Positions 36,349 to 45,303 of a stretch of 64,000 bases of DNA are shown piece after piece; the first letter of the stretch is position 1; every line of letters begins with the position of its first letter. The notes beneath the pieces were generated by a model that saw nothing but the letters and a program-made list of their open reading frames with translations, did not search any database and was not told the DNA's origin. Position numbers and translations under genes: made by a program. Source of the DNA: Brevibacillus thermoruber 423 (GTDB lineage: Bacteria; Bacillota; Bacilli; Brevibacillales; Brevibacillaceae); NCBI RefSeq assembly GCF_000454065.1, contig NZ_KE695650.1:413796-477795 (forward strand), in the 5' to 3' direction.

Positions 36349-37916
36349 GCGTTTTAATCGTAGAAAATGTGAGCCACGGCTTCGCCGAACGCACGCTGTT
36401 TCGCGACGTGTCGTTTCGGCTGCAGCCGGGAGAACGGGTGGGCCTGGTAGGCGCGAACGGAACGGGGAAGTCCACGATGATGGCCCTGCTGACCGGCCAA
36501 TTGATTCCGGACGCCGGACGGATCGAGTGGATGCCTAAGGTCCGCTACGGGTACCTCGACCAGCATACCAAGCTGACACCGGGCAAGACCATTCGGGACG
36601 TGCTCAAGGAAGCCTTTTTGCCGCTGCTGCAGGAAGAGGCGGAACTGGTGGCGATCGGGGAGCGGATGGCGGAGGCTTCACCGGAGGAGCTGGAAGAGCT
36701 GCTGGAGCGCATGGGCGAGATTCAGGATCGGCTGGAGTCGAGCGGATTTTACCTGATTGACGCCAAAGTGGAGGAAATCGCCAACGCCCTGGGTTTGTCC
36801 GCGATTGGTCTGGATCGGGACGTCGCCGCTCTGTCCGGCGGTCAGCGGACCAAGGTGCTCCTGGCGAAGCTGCTCCTGGAACAGCCGACCGTGCTGCTTC
36901 TGGACGAGCCGACCAACTATCTGGACGATGAGCACATCACCTGGCTGAAAGGCTACCTGAAAGCGTATCCCTACGCGTTTATCCTGATCTCGCACGACAC
37001 CGGGTTCATGAACGACGTCGTCAACGTGATTTACCACCTGGAGTTTGCGAAGCTCACCCGCTACACGGGCAACTACGAGTCGTTCCTCGCCCAGGCGGAG
37101 ATGAAGCGCAGCCAGCACCTGGACGCCTACGAGAAGCAGCAGGAAGAAATTGCGAGGATGGAGGACTTCATCGCTCGCAACAAGGCGCGCGCCTCCACCT
37201 CCGGTCGGGCGAAGAGCAGGCAGAAGCAGTTGGACAGGATCGAGCGCATCGAGAAGCCGGAGACGGCGGCCAAGCCGACGTTTGTTTTCAAGGAAGCGCG
37301 GGCGAGCAGCCGCTTCGTCTTCACGGCGGAAGAACTGGAGATCGGCTACACCCGTCCGCTGCTGCCCAAGCTGACGGTCGCCCTGGAACGAGGGGAAAAG
37401 GTGGCGGTCGTCGGCATGAACGGGGTGGGGAAATCCACCCTGCTGAAAACGGTGCTCGGCCTGATCCCGCCGCTCGGGGGCAAACTGGAGCAGGGTGACT
37501 TCCTGCAGCCGGCCTACTTCGAGCAGGAAGTAAAGCCGAAGCCGGTCACCGCCTTGGACGAGGTGTGGAACGAGTTCCCTCATCTCAACAACCATGAAGT
37601 GCGGGGTGCTCTGGCCCGCTGCGGTTTGAAAAACGAGCACATCAACCGCCCCATGACGGCTCTCTCCGGGGGCGAACAGGCCAAGGTGCGGCTCTGCAAG
37701 CTGCTCCAGCGGGAAAGCAACTGGCTGGTCTTTGACGAGCCGACCAACCACCTCGACGTGGCGGCCAAGGACGAACTGAAACGCGCCTTGCAGGCCTTCA
37801 AGGGAACCGTGCTGCTGGTCTGCCACGAACCGGACTTTTACGAAGACTGGGTGACCCAGGTGTGGAACGTGGAAGAGTGGAGCCAGACGCAGGCCAGGAC
37901 CGCGATCAAACGGTAA
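36345..37916 (+). CDS. yfmM: ABC-F translation factor, YfmM-like
   Basis: The 523-residue protein has two ABC ATPase domains and no membrane segment. Walker A motifs are GANGTGKST and GMNGVGKST; signatures are LSGGQRTKVLLAKLLLEQP and LSGGEQAKVRLCKLLQ; Walker B strings are LLLDEPTNYLD and VFDEPTNHLD. The linker with KAEMKRSQ-like basic helices acts in the ribosome E site in ABC-F proteins. The opening MSVLIVENVSHGFAERTLF and the overall pattern fit B. subtilis YfmM. Sub-groups of ABC-F rescue stalled ribosomes or give antibiotic resistance; the role here is not fixed by sequence. It overlaps the HEPN gene. Confidence 0.9.
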   Translation: MSVLIVENVSHGFAERTLFRDVSFRLQPGERVGLVGANGTGKSTMMALLTGQLIPDAGRIEWMPKVRYGYLDQHTKLTPGKTIRDVLKEAFLPLLQEEAELVAIGERMAEASPEELEELLERMGEIQDRLESSGFYLIDAKVEEIANALGLSAIGLDRDVAALSGGQRTKVLLAKLLLEQPTVLLLDEPTNYLDDEHITWLKGYLKAYPYAFILISHDTGFMNDVVNVIYHLEFAKLTRYTGNYESFLAQAEMKRSQHLDAYEKQQEEIARMEDFIARNKARASTSGRAKSRQKQLDRIERIEKPETAAKPTFVFKEARASSRFVFTAEELEIGYTRPLLPKLTVALERGEKVAVVGMNGVGKSTLLKTVLGLIPPLGGKLEQGDFLQPAYFEQEVKPKPVTALDEVWNEFPHLNNHEVRGALARCGLKNEHINRPMTALSGGEQAKVRLCKLLQRESNWLVFDEPTNHLDVAAKDELKRALQAFKGTVLLVCHEPDFYEDWVTQVWNVEEWSQTQARTAIKR

Positions 37917-37927
37917 GAAAGGCAAAC

Positions 37928-37971
37928 AAACAGGCAGCCCTACGCTTTGGTGAGCGGGCTGCCTGTTTTTG
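37928..37971. terminator. Bidirectional terminator after yfmM
   Basis: AAACAGGCAGCCC (37928-37940) pairs perfectly with GGGCTGCCTGTTT (37956-37968). Confidence 0.93.
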
Positions 37972-37992
37972 ATTGCGCGAGGCATTCGGAGC

Positions 37993-38499
37993 CTACCGGG
38001 ATGCATGCCGCATCCGGATCATCGAAAAGTGAAGCGAGGAGGCGAGCAGCGCATCGTGCAGCGGCCAAAGCGAGGGCATCAGTCTGAGCTCCACGTCTTC
38101 TGCGGTCAGGCGCTCGATCAGGTCGCCCATCGGCTCCACCTTCAGCGGTTCAATCGATTCGTGGGCGATGTAGTAGCCGGCTCCCCGTTCCCAACAAGTG
38201 AACGGCTCAGGCGGCAGGTGGTAGACGTAGAGCTTGGCCTGCCTGATCCGTCCGTACCAGCCGTTCTCGGTGGCGATCACCATTCGGGCCGTGGTGTGTC
38301 CGAGAAAACGGTCCGCGTCTTCGGACGTGGTCTCGGGGAGCCGGTAGAACGCAATGCGCGGACAGTCGCGCGGGAAGAAGTACATCGGCGCCCGCTCCCG
38401 GTCGATGGCCCAGACCGCCGGCGGCAGGGCGGGATGCGACGGATGGGGGCGGGGGTCAAACCGGGCAATGGTCGGATCCTCGCTGAAATGGTACAGCAT
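37993..38499 (-). CDS. DUF6886 family protein
   Basis: The 168-residue protein starts MLYHFSEDPTIARFDPRP, the distinctive opening of the DUF6886 family, in which short proteins begin with 'LYHFSE' and end with a compact alpha/beta part. Conserved strings VWAIDRERAPMYFFPRDCPR and YVYHLPPEPFTCWERGAGYYI are visible. No activity is known; the overall look recalls RES-like or ADP-ribosyltransferase-fold proteins, but this is a guess. The ATG has AAGGAGGGG upstream. Confidence 0.75.
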   Translation of the reverse strand: MLYHFSEDPTIARFDPRPHPSHPALPPAVWAIDRERAPMYFFPRDCPRIAFYRLPETTSEDADRFLGHTTARMVIATENGWYGRIRQAKLYVYHLPPEPFTCWERGAGYYIAHESIEPLKVEPMGDLIERLTAEDVELRLMPSLWPLHDALLASSLHFSMIRMRHASR

Positions 38500-38523
38500 G
38501 TTTCCCCTCCTTGGCGATATTCG

Positions 38524-39579
38524 TTAGTAGACGGCCCATGCATTGGGCAAATAGCGGCCGCGTTCGTACGGGCAGGAAGTCCTGGTGATGGCTTCCCCGT
38601 TGTACAGCATCATCGAACTGGAACCGCCGTCCATCGCCATCGCGTTGACGACGCCCCGAGATGCCAGGATTTCCGCCACGTCGTTCATGCTGGCGCCGAT
38701 GGAGTGGCCGGGCTGCCGTCCGTCGATGACCAGGAACACGATGGTGCCGTCCGCTTTTTGACCGACGGCGGTGCGCGGTTGAATCCCCCAGCTTTTGGCG
38801 GGCTTGTCCGCAAACAGGTTTTTGCCGTTGACGATGAGCTGCGGCCGGAAACTCATCGCGTCCCGAACGCCCATGTTCACCAACTCCTGGGCGGAGTAAT
38901 TGCCGGTCACCAGCCTGCCGTCATAGGTGATGCCTAGGGCCGTTTCCCCGCTCTTCGGGTTGTATCCCTGCAGGATCCTGCCGTCCTTGATCACCACGCC
39001 GTACGCTTTGGTTCCCCTGCCGTAGCCGTCCGGGTCGGAAAACCCGCTGGCGTTGACGATCCCAATGGCGTTGTACTTCTTGGCGAACTCGTCGAGGAGA
39101 TCGCCCCGGTCCTTGCGCGTGGTGACGACCAGATGGACGCGGTTGGGATGGCTGATGTACATCAGTTTGCCTTTGAAGTAATAACTGCCGCGCGTTTCGT
39201 CGATCTCCTCGATCTCGATCAGGTCCCTCGGCTTTTCCGGCGCGGGGACGTCGACCGGCCGGGCGTCCGGCTGCTTCGCCGTGTCCGCTTCCGAGTTGAT
39301 GACGACGGGATTGCGAATCTGTCTTTTCAGCTCTTCCAGTTTGTCGTCGGGCAAAAACGTGTACGGCGCCCAGTAGTCGTGCTGCGTCGTCAGCAGCGTA
39401 CCGGCTGCCCATTCCCGCAGCTCTTCGCCCGTCTCCGTGCCGAAGAGAAAGAGGAAGCCGCCCAGGGCAAGGGTGGCAAACGTGAACCCGCAGGCAGCCG
39501 CCAACCGCCTGAACCAGCTCCACCGTCGGCTGCGCCGCTGCCTTCGTTTCTGCGTCAAGGTACGTGACAAGGTGGTCAT
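38524..39579 (-). CDS. Phosphodiester glycosidase (NagPA-like) family protein
   Basis: The 351-residue protein is a phosphodiester glycosidase-type (NagPA) protein. It has a basic N terminus and a transmembrane anchor near residues 30-48 (AAACGFTFATLALGGFLFLF), so it faces the outside. The catalytic domain shows NASGFSDPDGYGRGTKAYGV, ELVNMGVRDAMSFRPQLIVN, RTAVGQKADGTIVFLVIDGR and AMAMDGGSSSMMLYNGE, all family hallmarks. Bacillus relatives act in cell envelope glycan or exopolysaccharide biology. The ATG at 39579 has GTGGGGAAG upstream; the in-frame ATG at 39597 lacks a good site. Confidence 0.85.
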   Translation of the reverse strand: MTTLSRTLTQKRRQRRSRRWSWFRRLAAACGFTFATLALGGFLFLFGTETGEELREWAAGTLLTTQHDYWAPYTFLPDDKLEELKRQIRNPVVINSEADTAKQPDARPVDVPAPEKPRDLIEIEEIDETRGSYYFKGKLMYISHPNRVHLVVTTRKDRGDLLDEFAKKYNAIGIVNASGFSDPDGYGRGTKAYGVVIKDGRILQGYNPKSGETALGITYDGRLVTGNYSAQELVNMGVRDAMSFRPQLIVNGKNLFADKPAKSWGIQPRTAVGQKADGTIVFLVIDGRQPGHSIGASMNDVAEILASRGVVNAMAMDGGSSSMMLYNGEAITRTSCPYERGRYLPNAWAVY

Positions 39580-39700
39580 AAGTGCTCTTCCCCACATCCA
39601 TGTTTATATTTGTCGTATAAGTTTGACGATTGGACGGGAAAAAAGTTTCAGGGGACAGCGGGAACGTTCGCGGACAGACTATCTGCAGGAGGTGAGCCGC

Positions 39701-39844
39701 ATGCGCGGATATGACAAGGAATTTCAAAAACAGGTGGAAGCGTACATGGATCATCCGCCCGGGACGCACAACCAGCACAGCGAGAAAGACCGGCACGACA
39801 AAATGGAAAAACGGGAAACCCGGCTCGATTCCAACAACCGCTGA
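39701..39844 (+). CDS. Small hypothetical protein, 47 residues
   Basis: I do not recognise this protein. It is highly charged and hydrophilic (MRGYDKEFQKQVEAYMDHPP followed by a His/Asp/Lys-rich tail) with no hydrophobic segment. A strong GCAGGAGGTGAG site upstream of the ATG makes translation likely. Confidence 0.6.
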   Translation: MRGYDKEFQKQVEAYMDHPPGTHNQHSEKDRHDKMEKRETRLDSNNR

Positions 39845-39991
39845 CGGCAGGCGGCGGCTTCCTGCCGGACGGATCAGATGGATGTACCGCTTGTTCGGGA
39901 CCCGCGCGTTGAGGCATTCCTTTTGGCGGTTTCACTTGGCAGCCATTTGTGGTAAGCTTACCCATGATCATTTCTTGCCAGGAGGATTGTT

Positions 39992-41185
39992 GTGAGTACC
40001 ACGTTTGCTGATTTCAAGCTGAGCGCACCGCTGTTGGAGGCGCTTGAAGAACGGAATATGAAGCGGCCCACGCCCGTGCAGCAGGATGCGATCCCCGTCG
40101 TCCAAAGCGGCCGAAACGCCCTGGTGGAATCGCCGACGGGAACGGGGAAAACGCTGGCCTACCTGCTGCCGCTGATCGACCGGGTGGAAGCGGACAGCAA
40201 GGAGCTGCAGGTGCTGGTTCTGGCTCCGACTCACGAATTGGTGATGCAGATTGCCAGAGAGGCGGAGCCGCTGCTCGCGAAAAAAGGGGCAGCCGTGGTG
40301 CCGATTATCGGCGGCGTCGACGTGAAGCGGCAGGTGGAGCGGCTGAAAAAGCGGCCGGCGCTGATTGCCGCCACACCGGGACGTCTGCTGGAGCTGATCG
40401 AGCAGCGGAAAGTAAAGGTGCACACCGTAAAGGCGGCGGTGGTGGACGAAGCCGACCGCCTTCTGGACGAAGGCTTTTTGCGGCCGGTTCAGGAAGTGTT
40501 GAAACGGACGTTGCGGGACACGCAGCGGCTGTTTTTCTCCGCGACCTTGCCGGAAAGCGTGGTGCAGCTTGCCTCGGCGCTGGCTGCTGATCCGGTCGTG
40601 ATCCGATCGGCGGCGCCGGAGAACGCGGCAGGTGTGGCGCACATGTACCTGGTCAGCGATCCCCGCAAAAAGGCGGACACGCTGCGCCGGCTGCTGCGTC
40701 TCGTCAACACCCGCGCGTCGATCGTGTTTGTCAATCAGATCGACAAGGTGGAGGAGATCACCGCCAAGCTCGCGTATCATCACCTGCCGTGCCGTTTGCT
40801 GCACCGCGACGCCAGCAAGGAAGAGCGGGCCCACACCCTGCAGCAGTTCCGCGACGGTGCTTTTCCCGTCCTGATCACCACGGACGTGGCCGCTCGCGGC
40901 CTTGATATCCCGGGCGTGGAATGCATCGTTCATTACGATCCCGCTCCCGACGTCGATACCTACATCCATCGAAGCGGCCGCACCGGCCGGATGGGCCGGG
41001 CGGGTCTGGTCTTTTCCATTGTCACGCCGCAGGAATTGTTTATCGTCCGCAAGTTTGCCAAGCAGACCGGTTTGTCCATCGCGGAAAAAGCGATGTCGTA
41101 CGGCGCGCTGGTCGATCCCGCCGATCTGCGCCGGCCGAAGAACGGCGGCCGCGTACATAAGAAAGGACGCTTTGGAACAAAGTAG
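39992..41185 (+). CDS. DEAD-box RNA helicase (YfmL/CshC-like)
   Basis: The 397-residue helicase has motif Q (RPTPVQQDAIP), motif I SPTGTGKT, motif Ia APTHELVMQ, DEAD in VVDEADRLLD, SAT, and the C-terminal motifs DVAARGLDI and HRSGRTGRMGRAG. It has no C-terminal RNA-binding extension beyond a short basic tail. It resembles B. subtilis YfmL, which helps 50S assembly and cold growth. The GTG start has GGAGGATTG upstream. A small gene follows. Confidence 0.9.
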   Translation: MSTTFADFKLSAPLLEALEERNMKRPTPVQQDAIPVVQSGRNALVESPTGTGKTLAYLLPLIDRVEADSKELQVLVLAPTHELVMQIAREAEPLLAKKGAAVVPIIGGVDVKRQVERLKKRPALIAATPGRLLELIEQRKVKVHTVKAAVVDEADRLLDEGFLRPVQEVLKRTLRDTQRLFFSATLPESVVQLASALAADPVVIRSAAPENAAGVAHMYLVSDPRKKADTLRRLLRLVNTRASIVFVNQIDKVEEITAKLAYHHLPCRLLHRDASKEERAHTLQQFRDGAFPVLITTDVAARGLDIPGVECIVHYDPAPDVDTYIHRSGRTGRMGRAGLVFSIVTPQELFIVRKFAKQTGLSIAEKAMSYGALVDPADLRRPKNGGRVHKKGRFGTK

Positions 41186-41223
41186 GAGAAGAATCACCCT
41201 ACTGATGTCCACAGGAGGTTCCC

Positions 41224-41379
41224 ATGCGCAACGATCGATTGGATGAAGAAGACCTGCTGGTAAACGGCCCCGTCGGCGGCGAGCGCCTCTCCAAAAGCGA
41301 GCGGCAAACGCTGCGCCGGGAAGCGGGGGAACTGAAACGGCAGATGGAAGCGGCCAACGAGGAGCCGATTCGGGAGTAA
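41224..41379 (+). CDS. Small hypothetical protein, 51 residues
   Basis: I do not recognise this protein. It is very charged: NDRLDEEDLLVNGPVGGERL, then SKSERQTLRREAGELKRQME, with probable helices at both ends. ACAGGAGG lies before the ATG, and the gene is close behind the helicase gene. The downstream hairpin at 41381-41434 probably terminates it. Confidence 0.7.
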   Translation: MRNDRLDEEDLLVNGPVGGERLSKSERQTLRREAGELKRQMEAANEEPIRE

Positions 41380-41380
41380 G

Positions 41381-41434
41381 CGAAAAGAGCAGGCGCAATC
41401 GGTGTACATCATCGATTGGACTGCTCTTTTTTCG
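41381..41434. terminator. Bidirectional terminator between small protein and kinase gene
   Basis: CGAAAAGAGCAG (41381-41392) pairs with CTGCTCTTTTTTCG (41421-41434), with an inner CAATCG/CGATTG stem. The kinase stop codon lies in the region between the outer arms. Confidence 0.83.
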
Positions 41435-42245
41435 CGTTCAGGTACGCATCCAGATCGGCGAGCCACTCCTCGACGCTGCCGTATGCCGGGTCGATCTGCA
41501 GCAGGCGGCGGATCATCCCTCGGATCTCCGGTGAGAGCGACAGCTCTTCTTCCCAACTGCGCTCCGGCTGGTTCTCGTCTGCTTCGTACCCGGAGTAGAG
41601 CAGAAACAGGAAAAAGTGGCCGAGGGCATACAGGTCGCTGGCCGGCTCCACCTGCCGCTTCAACTGTTTTTCCTCCGGATAGTCGCTCAGGTCATGGGCG
41701 ATGTAGGTGGGAGGGTCTCCCCGGAACCGGGCCAGCCCGAAGTCGATCAGATGGGGCCTGCCTTCCTGCCAGATGACGTTGGGAATGCGGACGTCGCGGT
41801 GAATTACGTTCCGTTCGTGCAGATAGGCGACCAGCTCACCCACCTGCCGCATCAACCGGGCCGCCTCCAACTCGCCGAGCGCGGCCCCCTCCTCGAACAG
41901 CAGGTCTTCCAGTGTCGGCCCGGCGATGTATGTCATCACCAGGAACGAATCGTTCCGGTGCCGAAACGACTCCAGCCAGCGCGGCATCTGCGGATGGGAG
42001 AGGGCGGCCAGCACCCGCTGTTCGTAGTGCTGCATCGCTTCCCCTTTGGGGGAGCGGCGCAGACTGGGCTTCACCTGTTTGAGCACCACAACCCGGCCGG
42101 ACGGAATATGGACGGCCCGGTAGGCGATTCCGTAGCTGCCCATGCCCAGCACCTCTTCGATCCGGTAGCCGCCGACCAGAGCGCCGGGCTTGTACGGTCT
42201 GTCGCGCACGGCGCGGTTCCACCATGCGCATAGCTGTTTCCACAT
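41409..42245 (-). CDS. Hanks-type serine/threonine protein kinase
   Basis: The 278-residue cytoplasmic kinase has a glycine-rich loop GMGSYGIAYRA, the ATP lysine in VVVLKQVK, the catalytic loop HRDVRIPNV and IDFGLARFRGD for metal binding. The catalytic loop has R-I-P where HRDLKPEN kinases usually have a Lys (K) two residues after Asp; N after it is retained, so activity is plausible but altered. No membrane helix or PASTA domain is present, unlike PrkC. It has GACAGGAGG upstream of the ATG at 42245 and is divergent from the DUF3900 gene. Confidence 0.88.
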   Translation of the reverse strand: MWKQLCAWWNRAVRDRPYKPGALVGGYRIEEVLGMGSYGIAYRAVHIPSGRVVVLKQVKPSLRRSPKGEAMQHYEQRVLAALSHPQMPRWLESFRHRNDSFLVMTYIAGPTLEDLLFEEGAALGELEAARLMRQVGELVAYLHERNVIHRDVRIPNVIWQEGRPHLIDFGLARFRGDPPTYIAHDLSDYPEEKQLKRQVEPASDLYALGHFFLFLLYSGYEADENQPERSWEEELSLSPEIRGMIRRLLQIDPAYGSVEEWLADLDAYLNAKKEQSNR

Positions 42246-42289
42246 GAAGTGTCCCTCCTGTCTCCATGATACCATTTTCGGAAAAACGC

Positions 42290-42318
42290 CTGACCGTTTT
42301 TTCCGGCTTTGCTATAAT
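42290..42318 (+). promoter_or_regulatory. Promoter for DUF3900 gene
   Basis: TATAAT (42313-42318) is perfect; CTGACC (42290-42295) is a fair -35 with a 17-base spacer. Confidence 0.6.
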
Positions 42319-42354
42319 CATGTCGTTCAGATATGGGACAGGAGCGAGGAACGG

Positions 42355-43467
42355 ATGAATTTTGTCATCGATTGGCTGTCGTTTTTTTTGATCGAACAAC
42401 CGGAAGGAGAGGGAAGCGCCAAACACGTCCGGATGAGCCGGTTCTTGTCCGGGGATGAATACCAGAAAAGCGAGCTGCGCCCCTTTTTGGACGGGGAGTT
42501 TGCCCGGATCGCCAAGCGCAAGGTGGAGCCGAACCCGAAGAGCGACGCCAGCCCGACCAAGCTGGGCCGGTTTGTGCTGGAGGAGGGGCATCCGCTGGAG
42601 TCCAACCCCAATTACGCGTTGCTGCAGCGGCTCTTGGCCGCGGAGACGCCGGGGGAGAGCAGGGAGCCTTGTCAGGAGCTGGTTCAGTCGTATCTGCGCA
42701 CTTCCCAGGTGCGGGGCGGGGTTCTCCTGGTCGTCCGCACGCGGCTGGAACCGCTGGACGATCGGTACGTGTTCATTCTCAAATGCGACTTTGAACAGAA
42801 AACGGCCATCATTACCGACGAGCACAGCCTGATCGCCAACGTCAACATGGCGATCAGCGCGAAAAACATGAAGTCGCTGATGTACCCGCACATGGTCGAG
42901 CAGGGGATGAACGATCCGTACCACGTGAAGATCCATCAATTTTCCCACGCCCGGTACTTTGAAGAATTTATGCGTTTCATCGAATATCCGCAAACGCTGA
43001 CCCAGCTCGTCTCCGAAGAAGTGCTGTCGCTGGCCCGCCAGCACATCGAATACGTCTACCCCGAGGCGACGGAAGAGCGGCTGCGGGCGGAAGAGGAGAT
43101 CGAACTGATCGCCGCCAGCCCCAAGCGGGAACTGGCCGAGAAATGGGAGCACGACACGGTAATGGAAGCTACACAGATCATCACCGAACGGCAGCCGGAA
43201 GCGGAGCTGAAATTCAAGCTGGACCACATGCAGGTGCGGGCGCTTTTGGCCGACTACGGGATCAACCTGCACATCGCCAAGGCAAACGGCCGGTACGTGG
43301 TGCTGCTGGAAGGAGACGCGCTGCAGTTTGAGCGGGGCGTCTCGCCGGTGGAATTCGCCAAGCCCAAGAGCCTGCACGAGATCGTAAGCGAGATCGAGGA
43401 ACGCAGCCGTTCCTACGCGGCAGCTCCGACCGTCTCCGATCCGGACGACCGGCCGCCGTGGGAGTGA
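42355..43467 (+). CDS. DUF3900 family protein
   Basis: The 370-residue protein opens MNFVIDWLSFFLIEQPEG and has MSRFLSGDEYQKSELRPFLD, then GEFARIAKRKVEPNPKSDAS, matching DUF3900 proteins of Bacillaceae. The N-terminal 200 residues hold the conserved core, and a helical middle plus acidic tail follow. No function is known. The ATG has GGAGCGAGGA upstream. The next gene starts 26 bases downstream, so they form one unit. Confidence 0.78.
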   Translation: MNFVIDWLSFFLIEQPEGEGSAKHVRMSRFLSGDEYQKSELRPFLDGEFARIAKRKVEPNPKSDASPTKLGRFVLEEGHPLESNPNYALLQRLLAAETPGESREPCQELVQSYLRTSQVRGGVLLVVRTRLEPLDDRYVFILKCDFEQKTAIITDEHSLIANVNMAISAKNMKSLMYPHMVEQGMNDPYHVKIHQFSHARYFEEFMRFIEYPQTLTQLVSEEVLSLARQHIEYVYPEATEERLRAEEEIELIAASPKRELAEKWEHDTVMEATQIITERQPEAELKFKLDHMQVRALLADYGINLHIAKANGRYVVLLEGDALQFERGVSPVEFAKPKSLHEIVSEIEERSRSYAAAPTVSDPDDRPPWE

Positions 43468-43493
43468 GAAACGACAAAAGAGGGGGAATCATC

Positions 43494-44342
43494 ATGTCAA
43501 ACACCGTGCGCCAATCGCTGAAGCGGCGGGTCGTCGAACTGATCGGCAGGGAACTGCCGGACGAGCTGTTCTGCGAAGCGGAGGAGGACGGTCTGCGGGT
43601 CAAACGGCGAGCGGACGGCACGCCCGTCGTGCCCGACATCCCGTTGGAACCGCTCTATCGCCGCGTAGAGGAGAAGCCGGACGAGCGGCGGACGGCTCTT
43701 TACGCGTTTGTCTCCCGGGTGCTCGCCGCCGTTCGCGGGCAGACGGCGGACCGTTCCTTGGCGGGACGGGAAAGGCGGATTTATCCCGTGCTGCGGCATG
43801 CCTCGCTGCTTCGGGAGAACCCCGACCGGTGGGTGTTTCGTCCGCATACGGAGGAGACGGCGATCCTGTACGCCTTAGACCACGGCGAGGGGTATACCCT
43901 GATTGAACGGGAGGCATTGGCGGAAGCGGGCTGGTCGGAGGAGATGCTGCACCGCCGCGCGATGGCCAATCTGGAGGGACTGCCCGTTCCCATCAAGACG
44001 GAGCAGGTGGGACCCAACCGCATTCATTTCATCAGTCCGCGCGACGGGTACGCCGCCAGCCGCGTGCTTCTCACATCCATGCTGGAGGAGATGGAGCGCA
44101 GCAGGACAGGGGATGCCCTCGGCGTGGCTGTTCCCCATCAGGACGTGTTGATCGTGGCCGATCTGCACGGCGAGACCGGCGCCCAACTGCTGGCACGGCT
44201 CGCGCATGACTTCGCGTCCAAAGGGCCCGTGCCCATCTCTCCGCTTCCCTTTTTCTGGGAGCGGGGCGAATTGGTGCCGTTCCTGGTGGTGCAGCACGGT
44301 CCCCAGCCCCGCGTCAGGCGGAAGAAAAACAGGCGTGACTAG
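43494..44342 (+). CDS. DUF1444 family protein (YtpQ-like)
   Basis: The 282-residue protein matches DUF1444/YtpQ: YPVLRHASLL, EETAILYALDHGEGYTLIER, AVPHQDVLIVADL and PLPFFWERGELVPFLVV are family strings. No enzymatic activity is known. The ATG has AGAGGGGGAATC upstream. Its TAG stop overlaps the TAG of the converging gene in the palindrome CTAG. Confidence 0.85.
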   Translation: MSNTVRQSLKRRVVELIGRELPDELFCEAEEDGLRVKRRADGTPVVPDIPLEPLYRRVEEKPDERRTALYAFVSRVLAAVRGQTADRSLAGRERRIYPVLRHASLLRENPDRWVFRPHTEETAILYALDHGEGYTLIEREALAEAGWSEEMLHRRAMANLEGLPVPIKTEQVGPNRIHFISPRDGYAASRVLLTSMLEEMERSRTGDALGVAVPHQDVLIVADLHGETGAQLLARLAHDFASKGPVPISPLPFFWERGELVPFLVVQHGPQPRVRRKKNRRD

Positions 44343-45280
44343 GCGGCGGATGAACCGGCGGCCAGCATCAGCTCGAGAAAACGGCCCGTTTCGTGAATGA
44401 GCCAGTAGGGCCGGCGCGGTCCTCGTATGTACAGATCAGCCGCTGTCTGCAGCATGCGCTCCACCCTGCTCACGTCTCCCATCCGTCTGGCGCATTCCCC
44501 CATGACCATCCAGGGGTACAGGTCGCCCGTCTGAAAGCTGTCGTAGTGGGGAAAGGCGGCCGTGATGCGCTCGTACAGGCCATAGGCTGCATCGGGGCCG
44601 GCCAGTCCGTACACGATCGGAAACGCCTGGGAGGTCACGTCCGGGTACCACTTGCGCCAGGCGGGATAGGTGCGGTCGTACATCGCGTAGGCTGCCCGCG
44701 CCGGGCTGTACATCGCCGCGATTCCCCTGCGGCAGGCTTCCGCCCGGCATCTGGCTTCCCGCGACAACTCGTCGTCGCCCAATGCCGCGAACAGGGTGGC
44801 GGCATCTTCCAGTCCGACGGCCACTTCACAATTGTCCATCAAATATTTGACGCGATACGAATGCTTCGCCCAGGTCAGCCCGTCCTTTTGCTGCAGCCGC
44901 CCCACTGCCTGAACCAGTACGGCCAGCTCGTCCCGCCGCTGCCGCAGCCAGTCGGTGTCGCCGGTGAGCTGCAGCCACTCCACAAGCAGGCTGAACAGGG
45001 TGGCGTGGTAGCTGTCTTCGCTGTCGGCATTGCCGGTGTCCACCTCCCGCTCGCCGTCCAGCCGGTAGTCGTTGACGTAGCCGCGTTCGTTGACGTGGTG
45101 AAGATACCAATCCACGTGCTTTCGCACCGCCTCCCCTTCGCCCAGCCGGATCAGGGAGATGAGCGCCAGGTTGGTGAAGTACGGATTGATCTGGTCGCGC
45201 CTGGGCGCCAGCCGAAACGCGCCGCTGGGCAGTTGGCAGCTCAGCAGATAGGCCTTCTGGTTTTCCACCAATGCATTCAC
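44339..45280 (-). CDS. Six-hairpin (alpha/alpha) glycosidase-like protein
   Basis: The 313-residue protein is helix-rich and looks like an (alpha/alpha)6-barrel protein of glycoside-hydrolase type: QLPSGAFRLAPRRDQINPYF, DNCEVAVGLEDAATLFAALG and SQAFPIVYGLAGPDAAYGLY read like paired helices with acidic active-site loops. I cannot name a GH family. It starts at GTG 45280 behind GGAGGTG, 23 bases after the upstream DUF2515 gene, so the two are an operon. It has no signal peptide. Confidence 0.6.
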   Translation of the reverse strand: MNALVENQKAYLLSCQLPSGAFRLAPRRDQINPYFTNLALISLIRLGEGEAVRKHVDWYLHHVNERGYVNDYRLDGEREVDTGNADSEDSYHATLFSLLVEWLQLTGDTDWLRQRRDELAVLVQAVGRLQQKDGLTWAKHSYRVKYLMDNCEVAVGLEDAATLFAALGDDELSREARCRAEACRRGIAAMYSPARAAYAMYDRTYPAWRKWYPDVTSQAFPIVYGLAGPDAAYGLYERITAAFPHYDSFQTGDLYPWMVMGECARRMGDVSRVERMLQTAADLYIRGPRRPYWLIHETGRFLELMLAAGSSAA

Positions 45281-45303
45281 GCTTCCAACACCTCCAAATC
45301 GGG

